A DNA stretch of 64,000 nucleotides from Corynebacterium sp. (GCF_030532965.1 NZ_JAUNKC010000006.1:1-64000), one strand, 5' to 3'. Counted from the first letter of the stretch, positions 10,333 to 20,081 are shown. The notes: generated from the sequence alone by a model not told the origin. A program made the numbers and translations.

Positions 10333-10674
10333 ATGAACATTCTTGACAAAGTCGATGCAGCTTCCATGCGTGACGACATTCCCGATTTTCAGCCGGGTGA
10401 CACCCTTGACGTGCACGTAAAGGTTATCGAAGGCGCTAAGTCTCGTATCCAGGTGTTCAAGGGCGTTGTTATCCGCCGTCAGGGCGCTGGCGTTCGGGAG
10501 ACCTTCACCGTTCGCAAGATGTCGTTTGGCATCGGTGTTGAGCGTACTTTCCCAGTTCACAGCCCAAACATCGAAAAGATCGAGGTTGTAAGCCGCGGTA
10601 AAGTTCGCCGTGCGAAGCTGTACTACCTGCGTAACCTGCGCGGTAAGGCTGCCAAGATCAAGGAAAAGCGCTAA
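10333..10674 (+). CDS. rplS: 50S ribosomal protein L19
   Basis: 113 aa from the ATG at 10333, with AAAGGA upstream; longer upstream frames are not the gene. It matches bL19 end to end ([50 protein letters not shown]-like [27 protein letters not shown]). It binds at the 30S-50S interface. It is monocistronic, with a terminator right after it. Confidence 0.96.
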   Translation: MNILDKVDAASMRDDIPDFQPGDTLDVHVKVIEGAKSRIQVFKGVVIRRQGAGVRETFTVRKMSFGIGVERTFPVHSPNIEKIEVVSRGKVRRAKLYYLRNLRGKAAKIKEKR

Positions 10675-10697
10675 TTTTTTCCGCTTTGCCAAAACTA

Positions 10698-10759
10698 AGT
10701 GGTGTATCACCACTTACCACCGGCCGTGGGCGTTGAATACAACCCGACGGCCGGTTTTG
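10698..10759 (+). terminator. rplS terminator
   Basis: A small stem AGTGGTG-TAT-CACCACT (10698-10714) is followed by a strong stem ACCGGCCGT (10719-10727) / ACGGCCGGT (10747-10755), then TTTGCTTTT. Confidence 0.8.
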
Positions 10760-10900
10760 CTTTTGCCCGATAGGTTTCTTCGTAAGCCAGTGGGCCAGTG
10801 CGGCACTGGTTGGGTGCAACCGTTTAGTTTTAATTGCGCTCCCGAATGCGCCGAATTTTACGAAACCCCATATCACCTTCGCTGGTGGTTTTCTTGATGC

Positions 10901-11713
10901 TTGCTGCTAAGCTCGTTGGTTGTGAATCAGCAGGAGAATTACGAAATTAACAACGATCCCAGCGACACTGAGTCCGAAGTGCACGAGACTCCAACCAAAG
11001 GTGACGATGAGAAAAAGCCCATGCCGTGGTACATCGAAATCCCCGCGGTGGTGCTGGTTACGATCATTTTTGTTGGTATTTTTCAAGCACTGATCGCCCG
11101 GGTGTATATGATTCCGAGCCAGTCCATGGAGCCGACCCTGCATGGGTGCGCAGGGTGCGTGGGCGATCGCATCGTAGTGGAGAAAATCACCTATGCGTTT
11201 AACGATCCGAAACCGGGCGATGTGGTGGTGTTCTCCGGAACTGATTCCTGGAACATGGGCTTTAGTTCGCAGCGTTCCGAAAACCCAGTAATTCGGGGCC
11301 TGCAAAACCTCGGCTCCTATGTGGGGTTTGTCGCGCCCGATGAAAACATCCTTGTTAAACGCGTGATCGCCACTGGTGGGCAAACCGTTCAGTGTTTGGA
11401 AAACGACCCAGGGATTATGGTCAACGGCAAAAAAGTTGACGATTCCTTCACTCTGCAGCCGACGCAGTACACGATCGATACGGCTACTGGTTCCGAAGCC
11501 TGCGGTGGCATGTACTTCGGACCAGTCACGGTTCCCGAAGGCAACCTGTTCATGATGGGCGATAACCGCACCAATTCCGCTGATTCCCGGTACCATCTGG
11601 GCGACGAATTTCAGGGCACCATTCCGGTTGACAACGTGAAAGGTAAAGTTCAGGCTATTTTCTTCCCACTAAGCCGCCTCGGAACCGTCGCAGATCCGGA
11701 CATTCAGCAGTAG
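10901..11713 (+). CDS. lepB: Signal peptidase I
   Basis: 270 aa from TTG 10901; GTG 10922 is an equally plausible start and neither has a strong ribosome binding site. An acidic cytoplasmic N-terminus is followed by one membrane helix (residues 45-66) and the extracytoplasmic catalytic domain. The nucleophile is Ser75 in IPSQSMEPTL and the general base Lys153 in ILVKRVIATGG. The box GDNRTNSADSRYHG-like segment MMGDNRTNSADSRYH is also present. It removes signal peptides from Sec-exported proteins. Confidence 0.93.
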   Translation: MLLSSLVVNQQENYEINNDPSDTESEVHETPTKGDDEKKPMPWYIEIPAVVLVTIIFVGIFQALIARVYMIPSQSMEPTLHGCAGCVGDRIVVEKITYAFNDPKPGDVVVFSGTDSWNMGFSSQRSENPVIRGLQNLGSYVGFVAPDENILVKRVIATGGQTVQCLENDPGIMVNGKKVDDSFTLQPTQYTIDTATGSEACGGMYFGPVTVPEGNLFMMGDNRTNSADSRYHLGDEFQGTIPVDNVKGKVQAIFFPLSRLGTVADPDIQQ

Positions 11714-11786
11714 GGTCATGCCACCGGCTGCAGGAGGTGGCGTCGAAAAGCACAGCGGAAGAAGAAAACAGTAAGGGTGGCGGACA

Positions 11787-12440
11787 GTGCGCAGGCTCAA
11801 ACAACAGCGCACATACGAGGTGGCGCTGGAGAAAGCAGGGCTCGGCCCCGTCGCTGGTGTTGATGAAGCCGGACGGGGTTCCTGCGCCGGGCCGATCACC
11901 ATAGCTGCATGTATTCTGCCGTCGAAGCCTATCGACGAACTAGCGGAGCTGACCGATTCCAAGAAACTATCAGCCGCACAACGCGCTAGGTTGTTTCCAT
12001 TGATACAAAAACACGCCGTATCCTGTTCCATTCTGCATATTTCCGCCGCCGACATAGACACATTTGGTATTCAACATGCCAATGTTTCCGGAATGCGCCG
12101 GGTGGTGGCCCGTCTCGGGATTCAACCGGGGTACGTTTTAACCGATGCGTTGCCGATCGACGGCTTTCCCGTGCCATATTTGCCCATGATTGGTGGGGAT
12201 GCAGCTGCCCGGTGTATCGCAGCTGCATCTGTGCTGGCGAAACACTCGCGGGATGAACTCATGCACGATTTAGACGTCGAATTTCCGGGCTACGGCTTTG
12301 CCAAACACAAAGGATATGGCACAAAAATACACATGGATGCGGTGCGCCGTTATGGTGCCAGCCCGGTTCATCGTTATAGTTATGCAAATGTAGCCACCGC
12401 GCATAACCTGTGGCTTGAGCAAGAATTGACGCAACCATAA
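11787..12440 (+). CDS. rnhB: Ribonuclease HII
   Basis: 217 aa, GTG start with AAGGGTGG upstream. Catalytic acidic residues are visible in GVDEAGRGSCAGP and in the later YVLTDALPI segment; DSKKLSAAQR follows the first strand, and HDLDVEFPGYGFAKHKGYGT is typical of type II enzymes. It cleaves RNA in DNA-RNA hybrids and single ribonucleotides. It lies in the conserved lepB-rnhB-DUF2469 string. Confidence 0.94.
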   Translation: MRRLKQQRTYEVALEKAGLGPVAGVDEAGRGSCAGPITIAACILPSKPIDELAELTDSKKLSAAQRARLFPLIQKHAVSCSILHISAADIDTFGIQHANVSGMRRVVARLGIQPGYVLTDALPIDGFPVPYLPMIGGDAAARCIAAASVLAKHSRDELMHDLDVEFPGYGFAKHKGYGTKIHMDAVRRYGASPVHRYSYANVATAHNLWLEQELTQP

Positions 12441-12459
12441 ACCATGGAGGGTGCCTTCG

Positions 12460-12765
12460 ATGAGTGCAGAGGAACTCGAAAACTACGAGGCCGAAGTCGA
12501 GCTGAGTTTATACCGCGAGTACCGTGACGTGGTGAGCCAATTTTCTTATGTAGTGGAAACGGAACGCCGTTTCTACCTGGCAAACGCGGTTGAGCTGATT
12601 CCGCATACCCAAGGAAACGATGTTTATTACGAAGTCCGTATGTCGGATGCGTGGGTATGGGACATGTACCGATCTGTGCGCTTTGTTCGTTACGTTCGGG
12701 TCATTACCTACAAGGATGTGAATATCGAAGAATTGGACAAGCCAGATTTGGTCATTCCGGAGTAG
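12460..12765 (+). CDS. DUF2469 family protein
   Basis: 101 aa from ATG 12460, nine bases after GGAGG; a GTG at 12451 would be too close to that site. A conserved small acidic actinobacterial protein (MSAEELENYEAEVELSLYRE, YRDVVSQFSYVVETERRFYLAN, DVYYEVRMSDAWVWDMYR). Its place between rnhB and yraN is conserved in Actinobacteria. Function unknown. Confidence 0.88.
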   Translation: MSAEELENYEAEVELSLYREYRDVVSQFSYVVETERRFYLANAVELIPHTQGNDVYYEVRMSDAWVWDMYRSVRFVRYVRVITYKDVNIEELDKPDLVIPE

Positions 12766-12800
12766 AATATATCGGCCGTAAAAATCGCGCAGATTCTTAA

Positions 12801-12853
12801 AACACCAGGTGTGGAAACCGTAGCACGATGCGAATTCCACACCTGGTGTTTTA
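12801..12853 (+). terminator. Strong terminator after the DUF2469 gene
   Basis: A 15-bp perfect stem AACACCAGGTGTGGA (12801-12815) / TCCACACCTGGTGTT (12836-12850) is followed by TTA. Confidence 0.85.
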
Positions 12854-12963
12854 TTGCATGAAATCGCTAGAGAAAACTTCATAACTATCGCACCGTGGAA
12901 GTACACAAACCATTCGCTTGTCGACGCCTAACAGCGCCGCAGTACAAGCACAAGTAGAAGGAC

Positions 12964-13365
12964 GTGAAAACCATGGTGCATGCACCCATTGGCGTAGTAC
13001 GTAATAGCCACAACCGTGACATAGGGGAGACCGGTGAAAATATCGCAGCCCAGTTTCTGTTAAGTCGCAATTACACAATCTTAGCCCGCAACGTCCGGTA
13101 CGTGGCTGGTGAATTGGATCTGATTGCGCAAAGCCCGACGGGCGCAATCGTATTCGTCGAAGTAAAAGCCCGGACAAGCAGCAATTATGGAAATGCCGAG
13201 GCAGTCAGCCCCAGCAAACTGCGGAAGATGCGGCGCTCCGCCGCTTTGTGGTTGCGGGACAAGCCGTGGACAGATGTGCGTTTCGACGTCATAGCCATCA
13301 CCTTAAACCGCACCACCACTCATGAAATCGACTGGTACCAGGGAGTTGATAGTGGTGCTTGCTAA
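12964..13365 (+). CDS. YraN family (UPF0102) nuclease-like protein
   Basis: 133 aa from GTG 12964; ATG 12973 is possible. The core nuclease-like fold is seen in GETGENIAAQFLLSRNY, YVAGELDLIAQSP, IVFVEVKARTSSNYG (the E-x-K pair of restriction-nuclease folds) and RFDVIAI. It is the first gene of the yraN-comM-dprA string and overlaps the comM start. A role in DNA processing is suggested by family and context only. Confidence 0.88.
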   Translation: MKTMVHAPIGVVRNSHNRDIGETGENIAAQFLLSRNYTILARNVRYVAGELDLIAQSPTGAIVFVEVKARTSSNYGNAEAVSPSKLRKMRRSAALWLRDKPWTDVRFDVIAITLNRTTTHEIDWYQGVDSGAC

Positions 13366-14890
13366 AACACTGTCCATGACGCTCAATGGTGTGAACGCCG
13401 ACATTGTGGAAGTGGAAGCCAATGTGGGCGCGGGATTACCCGGTACACATATCGTGGGAAAAGCCGCTACCGGGGTGCTAGAAGCGCGTGATCGGATCAG
13501 GACCGCTGCGGTAAATTCCGGATTGAGCTGGCCGAAAACCAAGGTTATCGTGAGCTTATTGCCCGGAAATCTTGCAAAAACCGGAACTCATTTCGATGCG
13601 GCAATCGCCGTGGCAATTCTCAGCACCACTCGGTCGTGCACTTGGAATTACCATGTGCTTGAGCGCACCATGATTCTTGGCGAAGTCGCCCTTGATGGGG
13701 CGCTTCGGGCAGTCCCCGGGGTGTTACCCGCATTGTTGGCCGCCGCACGTAGCCAAGTGGAGACAGTGATTATTCCTGCTGCGAATAGCCCCGAAGCAAT
13801 CATCGCCACCGGTATCACGGTCTTTGTTGCCGAATCGATAACGGAGATCATGGAGTGGTTGAGTAACGACGCGAATCTCGCTACTCCGCAGCAATGGTGC
13901 GCACAACACCAGCAGCAATCCGCTGTGCACGACGCGCCGACCCCAGCAAAGGACATGAACCAAATAGCTGGGCAACCAGAGGCGAAGTTTGCTGCGGAGG
14001 TTGCTGCCGCCGGCGGACATAATGTGTTCTTTATTGGGCCGGGTGGCTCGGGAAAGTCGATGATCGCTGAGCGGATTCCAACGTTGCTACCCCGGCTGAC
14101 CACCGAGGAAACGATTGAATCCACCGTTGTGCATTCTATAGCGGGCAGATTAGCCAACAACGTGGTGTCAACCGCGCCGTTTATCGCACCGCACCATAGC
14201 GTAACCACCGCGGGGTTGCTGGGTGGTGGGGCGGGAAATCCGCTGCCAGGTGCGGTGAGTTTGGCACATAATGGGGTGCTGTTTCTTGATGAAGTTTCGG
14301 AAATCCCCGCCCGGGTGCTCGACCAGTTGCGGATGCCAATGGAAGATGGTGTCGTGCGATTGCAACGATCGCACCGAACTTTTGTTTTCCCAGCGCGGTT
14401 TCAATTAGTTCTGGCTGCCAACCCCTGCCGATGCGGGGCTGAAACCCCAACGGAATGCACCTGCTCCGGTGCGGTACGGGTGAAATACCTGGATAATCTG
14501 TCGGGGCCATTGCGCGATCGTATCGATATTTTCGTCCGTACCTATTCGAAGGGCCCGCTGCGTGGCGATGCCGATTCGGAATGTTCGGCCGCGATTGCCG
14601 AGCGCGTAGCCGAAGCCCGAAACCGCGCACGTCAGCGATGGGAAACTGCAGGTTTTGGCGCGATCACGAACGCCGCTATGGAATCGGCGATCATCCGGCG
14701 TCATTTCCCAGCAGATGATGCTGGCATGGCCATGCTGGAGAGCTATCTCGCTCACGGCGATGTTACTCAGCGCGGCGTGGACCGGGCGCTGAAACTGGCT
14801 TGGACTTTGGCTGATCTTGACTGCGTGGCAGCGCCGACGCTGGATCATGTTGCTCGTGCTCTTGAGTTACGAGAGGACGTGGCACTATGA
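13352..14890 (+). CDS. ComM/YifB family AAA+ Mg-chelatase-like protein
   Basis: 512 aa from GTG 13352, eight bases after GGGAG; it overlaps the end of yraN. The N-terminal domain of the ComM family (about 1-190) is followed by an AAA+ module: Walker A GPGGSGKS at 229-236, HHSVTTAGLLGGG, Walker B GVLFLDEV, and a Cys-rich loop NPCRCGAETPTECTC. The C-terminal helical Mg_chelatase_C region ends at ELREDVAL. ComM helicases promote branch migration of incoming DNA during transformation. Adjacency to dprA supports a DNA-processing role. Confidence 0.92.
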   Translation: MVLAKTLSMTLNGVNADIVEVEANVGAGLPGTHIVGKAATGVLEARDRIRTAAVNSGLSWPKTKVIVSLLPGNLAKTGTHFDAAIAVAILSTTRSCTWNYHVLERTMILGEVALDGALRAVPGVLPALLAAARSQVETVIIPAANSPEAIIATGITVFVAESITEIMEWLSNDANLATPQQWCAQHQQQSAVHDAPTPAKDMNQIAGQPEAKFAAEVAAAGGHNVFFIGPGGSGKSMIAERIPTLLPRLTTEETIESTVVHSIAGRLANNVVSTAPFIAPHHSVTTAGLLGGGAGNPLPGAVSLAHNGVLFLDEVSEIPARVLDQLRMPMEDGVVRLQRSHRTFVFPARFQLVLAANPCRCGAETPTECTCSGAVRVKYLDNLSGPLRDRIDIFVRTYSKGPLRGDADSECSAAIAERVAEARNRARQRWETAGFGAITNAAMESAIIRRHFPADDAGMAMLESYLAHGDVTQRGVDRALKLAWTLADLDCVAAPTLDHVARALELREDVAL

Positions 14891-16062
14891 CGCATGAGCG
14901 GCGGCGCGCATGGGCGTACCTTTCGCGGGTGATCGAAGGGCCGAGTAGAAACCTCCAGCAGCTTTTCGACGCCGGACGTCAGCCCGAAGCGATAGCGCAG
15001 GCGGTGCGACGTCGGGAGGGGTGGATTGGTTCGCTCTTGGCGGAAACTGAAACCAGATACACCTGGGATCGGGCAGATGAGGACTTGGCGATAGCCCAAA
15101 GCGTCGGTGGACGATTGATCTGTCCAGACGATGACGAATGGCCAGTCGAGGCTTTTGATTCCGCTTTCGGTTTTGCGGCAAGCGGATGTAGTGAGCACAC
15201 GCGAAGTTATCAGTCAGACGCTGTGGCACCCCATGCGTTATGGGTGCGGGGCGGTAATCTGCGGCAACTGAGCAGTCATTCGGTAGCGATTGTTGGTACC
15301 CGAGCCGTGAGTAACTACGGCGTTCAGGCAACTCGGATGATCGCGGCTGGGTTATTGGAGCACCAATACACCATGGTCTCCGGCGGAGCATTGGGAGTTG
15401 ATACCGTCGTTCACTCGGAAGCCTTAACCCGGGGCGGCAGCACGATTGTCGTGCAGGCGTGCGGTCTGGATAAACACTACCCGGCTAAGAACTCGGGGTT
15501 GTTTCAAACCGTGGCATCACGGCCTAACTGCGCCATAGTTTCGGAATACCCGCCCGGATTAAGCCCACAACGGCACCGGTTTCTCACCCGAAACAGACTG
15601 GTAGCCGCGCTGAGCCAAGGTACGGTGGTGACCGAGGCGGCGTGGCGTTCGGGAGCATTGAATACATTAAGCTGGGCGGCAGCATTCGGCCGAGTAGCCA
15701 TGGCGGTTCCGGGGCCGATCACAACTACTGGTTCGCTGGGCTGTCACGAGCGCATCCGTAGAGGCGATGCTGAGATGGTGTGTTCCGCGGAGGAAGTGCG
15801 GGAGATGGTGTCGAAAATCGGAGAAGTGGATGTCGGTGGCCAATATGAAATAGATTTTGCGGCTTCTCCTGTTCAAAAGCTATCGCGCAACGAAATGCGG
15901 GTTTTTGACGTCACTGGCCCCGATTCCATGGATTCATCGGAAATTGCTCAGGGCGCTGGGTTGCCGGTGAAGCTGACCGTATTCTTACTGATGGATCTAT
16001 CCCGCCAAGGATTGATTGAGCGGGTAGGAAACGGGTGGCGTCGGAGGAAGGCTGACGAATGA
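14887..16062 (+). CDS. dprA: DNA-processing protein DprA
   Basis: 391 aa; ATGA overlap with comM shows translational coupling. The Rossmann-like core has SVAIVGTRAVSNYGVQATRMIAAGLLE, YTMVSGGALGVDTVVHSEAL, STIVVQACGLDKHYPAKN, PPGLSPQRHRFLTRNRLVAALSQ and VVTEAAWRSGALNT. A C-terminal winged-helix-like tail (DSSEIAQGAGLPVKLTVFLLMDLSRQGLI) follows. DprA loads RecA on incoming single-stranded DNA in transformable bacteria. Corynebacteria carry it without a demonstrated uptake machine. Confidence 0.94.
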   Translation: MTHERRRAWAYLSRVIEGPSRNLQQLFDAGRQPEAIAQAVRRREGWIGSLLAETETRYTWDRADEDLAIAQSVGGRLICPDDDEWPVEAFDSAFGFAASGCSEHTRSYQSDAVAPHALWVRGGNLRQLSSHSVAIVGTRAVSNYGVQATRMIAAGLLEHQYTMVSGGALGVDTVVHSEALTRGGSTIVVQACGLDKHYPAKNSGLFQTVASRPNCAIVSEYPPGLSPQRHRFLTRNRLVAALSQGTVVTEAAWRSGALNTLSWAAAFGRVAMAVPGPITTTGSLGCHERIRRGDAEMVCSAEEVREMVSKIGEVDVGGQYEIDFAASPVQKLSRNEMRVFDVTGPDSMDSSEIAQGAGLPVKLTVFLLMDLSRQGLIERVGNGWRRRKADE

Positions 16063-16189
16063 CTAGCCATTGAAAGCTTGTTTCCGGCAGCATCTTGGAT
16101 TGCGAGTGCGGTACGAGACGAACTAAACCTCCAAAAAGGATGTGACATAAGTCTCCTTGCGGATTGGATGTATGCTCGTTAATATTGGG

Positions 16190-16247
16190 TAGGCAAGCCT
16201 AATTAAGTCTTTCGCAAAGGGTTCTGGGCTGGTTCCCTTGAAAGACT
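16190..16247 (+). promoter_or_regulatory. DtxR-like palindrome followed by a long hairpin
   Basis: TAGGCAAGCCTAA (16190-16202) is a TAGGC/GCCTA palindrome matching the core of DtxR sites (12 of 19 over the full box). Four bases on, AGTCTTTC (16206-16213) pairs with GAAAGACT (16240-16247), and AAGGG pairs with CCCTT inside. It lies in the 236-bp gap between dprA and xerC. It may be a regulated leader, a terminator or a small RNA. Confidence 0.4.
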
Positions 16248-16298
16248 AGCCGTGGTGGTCTTTAGAGACGATCTATTAAGGCATTAAGGTTATGCACT

Positions 16299-17237
16299 AT
16301 GGGTGAGTCAGAACTGAGGGTGACGCGGAATCGAAGTTCCGCGTCACCCTCATCTCAATTATCTGAAGCTATAGAAGACTTCGTTGAATACCTAGAGCTG
16401 GTGGTCGGGCGATCGCCAGCAACCGTGCGGGGTTACCGAAGCGACCTATCGGATTTTGCGACTGTCGCGGACAGCTTCGACGGTTTCACCTTGGCCAATC
16501 TGCGTACTTGGCTTGTAGGGGCAGTCGCGGATGGGAAATCGCGCAGCACCCTTGCTCGTCGTACAGCTGCGGCACGCGCTTTTAGTAAATGGAGCGTCCG
16601 GAATGGTTATTTATCGGAAGACGTTGCTGCCCGCTTAGCTACTCCGAAGATTGGTCGGAAGCTGCCCGTCGTCGTGTCGAAAACAGCGGCAGATGAATTG
16701 ATGTCAGCACCCGTTGCTAAGAAAGAGCCCGAATACCTGCGGGATGTCGCGATGCTGGAATTGTTATACGCCACCGGGATCCGCGTGTCGGAATTATGCG
16801 GAATTAATCTCAATGACCTTGATCTGTCGCGTCGAGTGGTCACCGTCACCGGTAAGGGGGATAAGCAACGTGTGGTTCCATTTGGGACGGCCGCGCATTC
16901 CGCAATCGAGAATTGGATGAGCCTTGGGCGTCCGGCATTATTGGCTACCGGAAAGCCCGCCACCGACGCGATGTTTGTGGGTTCACGCGGCGGCCGAATC
17001 AATCCACGGGTGGTCCGCGATATTGTCGCTGCGGCGGCACGAAACTCTGGCATTGATTCTTTAGGCCCACATGCGCTGCGGCACACAGCAGCAACGCACA
17101 TGTTGGACGGGGGAGCGGACCTTAGGGTGGTGCAAGAACTTTTGGGGCATTCGTCGTTGCAAACAACCCAGATTTACACCCATGTCAGCACTGAGCGGCT
17201 GAGCCAGGCGTTTAAGCAGGCGCATCCACGGGCTTAA
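16299..17237 (+). CDS. xerC: Site-specific tyrosine recombinase XerC
   Basis: 312 aa. The N-terminal SAM-like core-binding domain (20-105) is followed by a catalytic domain carrying all active-site residues: Arg162 (ATGIRVSEL), Lys186, His258-x-x-Arg261 (HALRH), His284 (LLGHSS) and Tyr293 (QIYTHV). With XerD it resolves chromosome dimers at dif. The dprA-xerC order is a common actinobacterial arrangement. It converges with and overlaps the M23 gene by 26 bp. Confidence 0.93.
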   Translation: MGESELRVTRNRSSASPSSQLSEAIEDFVEYLELVVGRSPATVRGYRSDLSDFATVADSFDGFTLANLRTWLVGAVADGKSRSTLARRTAAARAFSKWSVRNGYLSEDVAARLATPKIGRKLPVVVSKTAADELMSAPVAKKEPEYLRDVAMLELLYATGIRVSELCGINLNDLDLSRRVVTVTGKGDKQRVVPFGTAAHSAIENWMSLGRPALLATGKPATDAMFVGSRGGRINPRVVRDIVAAAARNSGIDSLGPHALRHTAATHMLDGGADLRVVQELLGHSSLQTTQIYTHVSTERLSQAFKQAHPRA

Positions 17238-17787
17238 GGCGGATTATCGGTGCGGCTAGTAGTGACAATGGGTTAATGTAGTCGCGTTGCCCGTACTTGG
17301 CACCCCAATGTAACCCGTCATCGCCATCGGTGCTCGGGGCACGTTGCCCAATTTTTTGGCCTCGCTGGATTGTATCGCCGACTGTGACTATCGGGAATAC
17401 CGGTTGATAGGTGGTGCGCAACCCACCGGCATGTTCAATACTGATTGTGGGTCTTCCTGCCAGTAAGCCTGCGTATAAGACCGTTCCAGCGCCAGCGGCA
17501 TATATGGGGTGTCCCACCGGGGCTTCAAGATCCACCCCTCGATGTCCCGGCAGCCAATCGTGTTCGGGCTTATCGAAGCCGCGCAGAACGCGTGGTGGTT
17601 GATCGGTGCCTGAGATGGGATTGACGAAGGTCCTATCGATTGTCGGGCGTGAGGCCAACACACCAGGTGATTGCGCCATGGTTGTGGGTGCTTCGAAGAA
17701 CTGCCAGGCAGAAACGACAATGAAAACTGGAAACAGTAACTGTATGAAACGTCGACAAGCAGCGACGGTAGAAACATGAGTAGCCAT
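17212..17787 (-). CDS. M23-family (LytM-like) secreted protein
   Basis: 191 aa from the ATG at 17787; the longer frame to 17904 lacks a credible start. An N-terminal signal/anchor helix (FIQLLFPVFIVVSAWQFF) precedes a LytM fold: HRGVDLEAPVGHPIYAAGAGTV supplies the first His and the Asp. The usual HxH motif reads GLHWG, so its first His is replaced by Gly. The domain may therefore have lost or altered peptidase activity, as in several actinobacterial homologues next to rpsB. Cell-wall remodelling or regulation of amidases is inferred. Confidence 0.82.
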   Translation of the reverse strand: MATHVSTVAACRRFIQLLFPVFIVVSAWQFFEAPTTMAQSPGVLASRPTIDRTFVNPISGTDQPPRVLRGFDKPEHDWLPGHRGVDLEAPVGHPIYAAGAGTVLYAGLLAGRPTISIEHAGGLRTTYQPVFPIVTVGDTIQRGQKIGQRAPSTDGDDGLHWGAKYGQRDYINPLSLLAAPIIRLKPVDAPA

Positions 17788-18179
17788 AGTTTTAGATCTA
17801 GCTGCACATGGCGATAGGTGGGGAAACCGGCGAAATTGCCTGTGGAAAACGTTAGCTATGTGGCGGAAGTGATTGAAGTGATAGCGCTTGTGGATAAGTG
17901 TCAATTAATAGCGCCCAATTTGGTGGTATCCAGCGGAAATGACTAAGATGTTACGTCGGCAGTGTAGCAATTGGGATTTTTCCAGTTCTACATTGACTAC
18001 GCGCAATCATGATCTGCAAATGTGATTTCCCACTTTAGGTGCAGAACCATCTTGTTCAAGGTCCATTCCTCTTGCTTGAAAGTGGATATGGTGAACGGGG
18101 TGGATTGGTTGCTAGGCGGCAGGGAAAACCTGTCATGTAAGAAAACCGAAACTATTAGATTTTAGAAAGGGAGCAAAAC
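17788..18179. other. 392-bp intergenic region upstream of rpsB
   Basis: It holds the divergent promoters of the M23 gene and of rpsB and a long rpsB leader ending in GAAAGGGAGCAAAAC before the ATG. I see no gene and no clearly matching regulatory RNA. Confidence 0.6.
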
Positions 18180-19022
18180 ATGGCTGTAGTAACCATGCGT
18201 GAGCTTCTTGATTCTGGTGTGCACTTCGGCCACCAGACCCGCCGGTGGAATCCGAAGATGCGTCGTTTCATCTTCACCGAGCGTAACGGCATCTACATCA
18301 TCGACCTTCAGCAGACCCTGACCTTCATCGATGAGGCATACGAGTTTGTGAAGGAAACCGTTGCACACGGTGGCACCATCCTCTACGTTGGCACCAAGAA
18401 GCAGGCTCAGGAACCAATCAAGGTTGAAGCTGAGCGCGTTGGCATGCCTTACGTGAACCACCGTTGGTTGGGCGGTATGCTCACCAACTTCCAGACTGTT
18501 TCCAAGCGTCTGCACCGCATGAAGGAACTGCAGGCAATGGATGCTGCTGAAAACGGCTACGACGGCCGCACCAAGAAGGAAATCCTCATGCTCACCCGCG
18601 AACGCACCAAGTTGGAGCGGGTTCTCGGCGGTATCGCTGACATGAACAAGGTTCCTTCCGCATTGTGGGTGGTTGACACCAATAAAGAGCACATCGCAGT
18701 GAACGAAGCTCACAAGTTGAAGATCCCAGTGGTTGCTATCCTCGATACCAACTGCGATCCAGACACCGTGAACTTCCCGGTACCAGGCAACGACGATGCA
18801 ATCCGTTCCATCGCGGTACTGACTCGGGTAATTTCTTCCGCAGTCATCGAAGGTAAGAAGGCCCGCGAAGAGCGCGCACTGGCTGCAGCTAAGGAAGCTG
18901 CCGGTGATGCAAACCGTGAGGAAACCGTAGAGGTTGCCGCCAAGGTCGAAGCCCCAGCAGAGGTTGCGGCTAAGGTTGAGGCTCCAGCAGAGGTTGCCGA
19001 AGAAGCACCAGCTGCTGAGTAA
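18180..19022 (+). CDS. rpsB: 30S ribosomal protein S2
   Basis: 280 aa; ATG preceded by GGGAG. uS2 signatures: [35 protein letters not shown] and [25 protein letters not shown]. The C-terminal tail is an actinobacterial-style Ala/Glu/Val extension with a near-perfect internal repeat ([10 protein letters not shown], then [10 protein letters not shown]). It is followed by tsf after a 215-bp spacer containing a small GGTGCT/AGCACC hairpin (19115-19135). Confidence 0.97.
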   Translation: MAVVTMRELLDSGVHFGHQTRRWNPKMRRFIFTERNGIYIIDLQQTLTFIDEAYEFVKETVAHGGTILYVGTKKQAQEPIKVEAERVGMPYVNHRWLGGMLTNFQTVSKRLHRMKELQAMDAAENGYDGRTKKEILMLTRERTKLERVLGGIADMNKVPSALWVVDTNKEHIAVNEAHKLKIPVVAILDTNCDPDTVNFPVPGNDDAIRSIAVLTRVISSAVIEGKKAREERALAAAKEAAGDANREETVEVAAKVEAPAEVAAKVEAPAEVAEEAPAAE

Positions 19023-19237
19023 AAATCGCCGCCGGGTTATCTTTTTTAAGCTCGGCACAGCGTAAAGCTTTCGCCCCCACCGTACCGCTGCACTATTGAA
19101 TGGTTTCGGCTGGGGGTGCTTGTGCAACGAGCACCTTAGTTTTGCCAGTTGGATTTTGCTCTGGTCACCACTGGTGTCGCTGTACTACTTTTAATTTCAT
19201 TGACATATTCCTATAACTCAAGGAGGGTCGCCCCCAC

Positions 19238-20065
19238 ATGGCGAATTTCACCGCTGCTGATGTTAAGAAGCTTCGCGAGGTCACCGGTTCCGGCATGATC
19301 GACTGCAAGAAGGCTCTTGCAGAAACCGATGGCGATTTCGACAAGGCTGTCGAGATCCTGCGCATCAAGGGCGCAAAGGACGTCGGCAAGCGTGCCGAGC
19401 GTAACGCTTCCGAAGGCCTGATCGCAGTGTCCGGCAACACCATGGTTGAGGTTAACGCCGAAACCGACTTCGTTGCTAAGAACGCTGACTTCATCGAATT
19501 TGCCCAGAAGGTTGCCGACGCTGCCGCAGCTGCAAAGGCAAACACCCCTGAAGAGCTCGCTGCTGTTGTTGTCGACGGCAAGCCAGCAAGCGAAGCTATC
19601 TTGGAGCTGTCTGCCAAGATCGGCGAGAAGCTGGAGCTGCGTCGCGCTACCACCGTTGAGGGCGAAAACGTTTCCGTGTACCTGCACCACCGCGCAGCTG
19701 GCCTGCCACCTGCAGTGGGCGTTTTGGTTGCTTACACCGGCTCCGGCGACGAGGCCGCTGCCGCCGCACACCAGGCTGCAATGCAGGTTGCTGCGCTGAA
19801 GGCTGCATACTTGAGCCGGGAAGACATTCCTGCTGAGGTTGTGGAGAAAGAGCGCCATGTCGCGGAAGAAATCACTCGTTCCGAAGGCAAGCCAGAAGCT
19901 GCGATTCCGAAAATCGTCGAAGGCCGTCTCGGTGGTTTCTACAAGGACGTTTGCTTGCTGGAGCAGGCTTCCGTAGCTGACTCCAAGAAGACCGTGAAGC
20001 AGCTCATGGAGGAAGCTGGTGTAACCATCACCTCCTTCGCTCGTTTCGAGGTTGGCCAGCAGTAA
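19238..20065 (+). CDS. tsf: Elongation factor Ts
   Basis: 275 aa, AAGGAGG upstream. N-terminal UBA-like domain ([22 protein letters not shown]), the conserved [10 protein letters not shown] exchange motif that contacts EF-Tu, and the C-terminal [19 protein letters not shown] module are all present. It exchanges GDP for GTP on EF-Tu. It lies downstream of rpsB as usual. Confidence 0.97.
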   Translation: MANFTAADVKKLREVTGSGMIDCKKALAETDGDFDKAVEILRIKGAKDVGKRAERNASEGLIAVSGNTMVEVNAETDFVAKNADFIEFAQKVADAAAAAKANTPEELAAVVVDGKPASEAILELSAKIGEKLELRRATTVEGENVSVYLHHRAAGLPPAVGVLVAYTGSGDEAAAAAHQAAMQVAALKAAYLSREDIPAEVVEKERHVAEEITRSEGKPEAAIPKIVEGRLGGFYKDVCLLEQASVADSKKTVKQLMEEAGVTITSFARFEVGQQ

Positions 20066-20081
20066 TCTGCTAGCGCTGAAG

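Noticed and set aside
10907..11596. 229-aa open frame antisense to lepB
   Set aside because: lepB is certain from its catalytic residues; the antisense frame shows no domain.
18162..19127. 321-aa open frame antisense to rpsB, and the 302-aa frame antisense to tsf
   Set aside because: Highly biased codon use of ribosomal genes opens antisense frames; both sense genes are certain.
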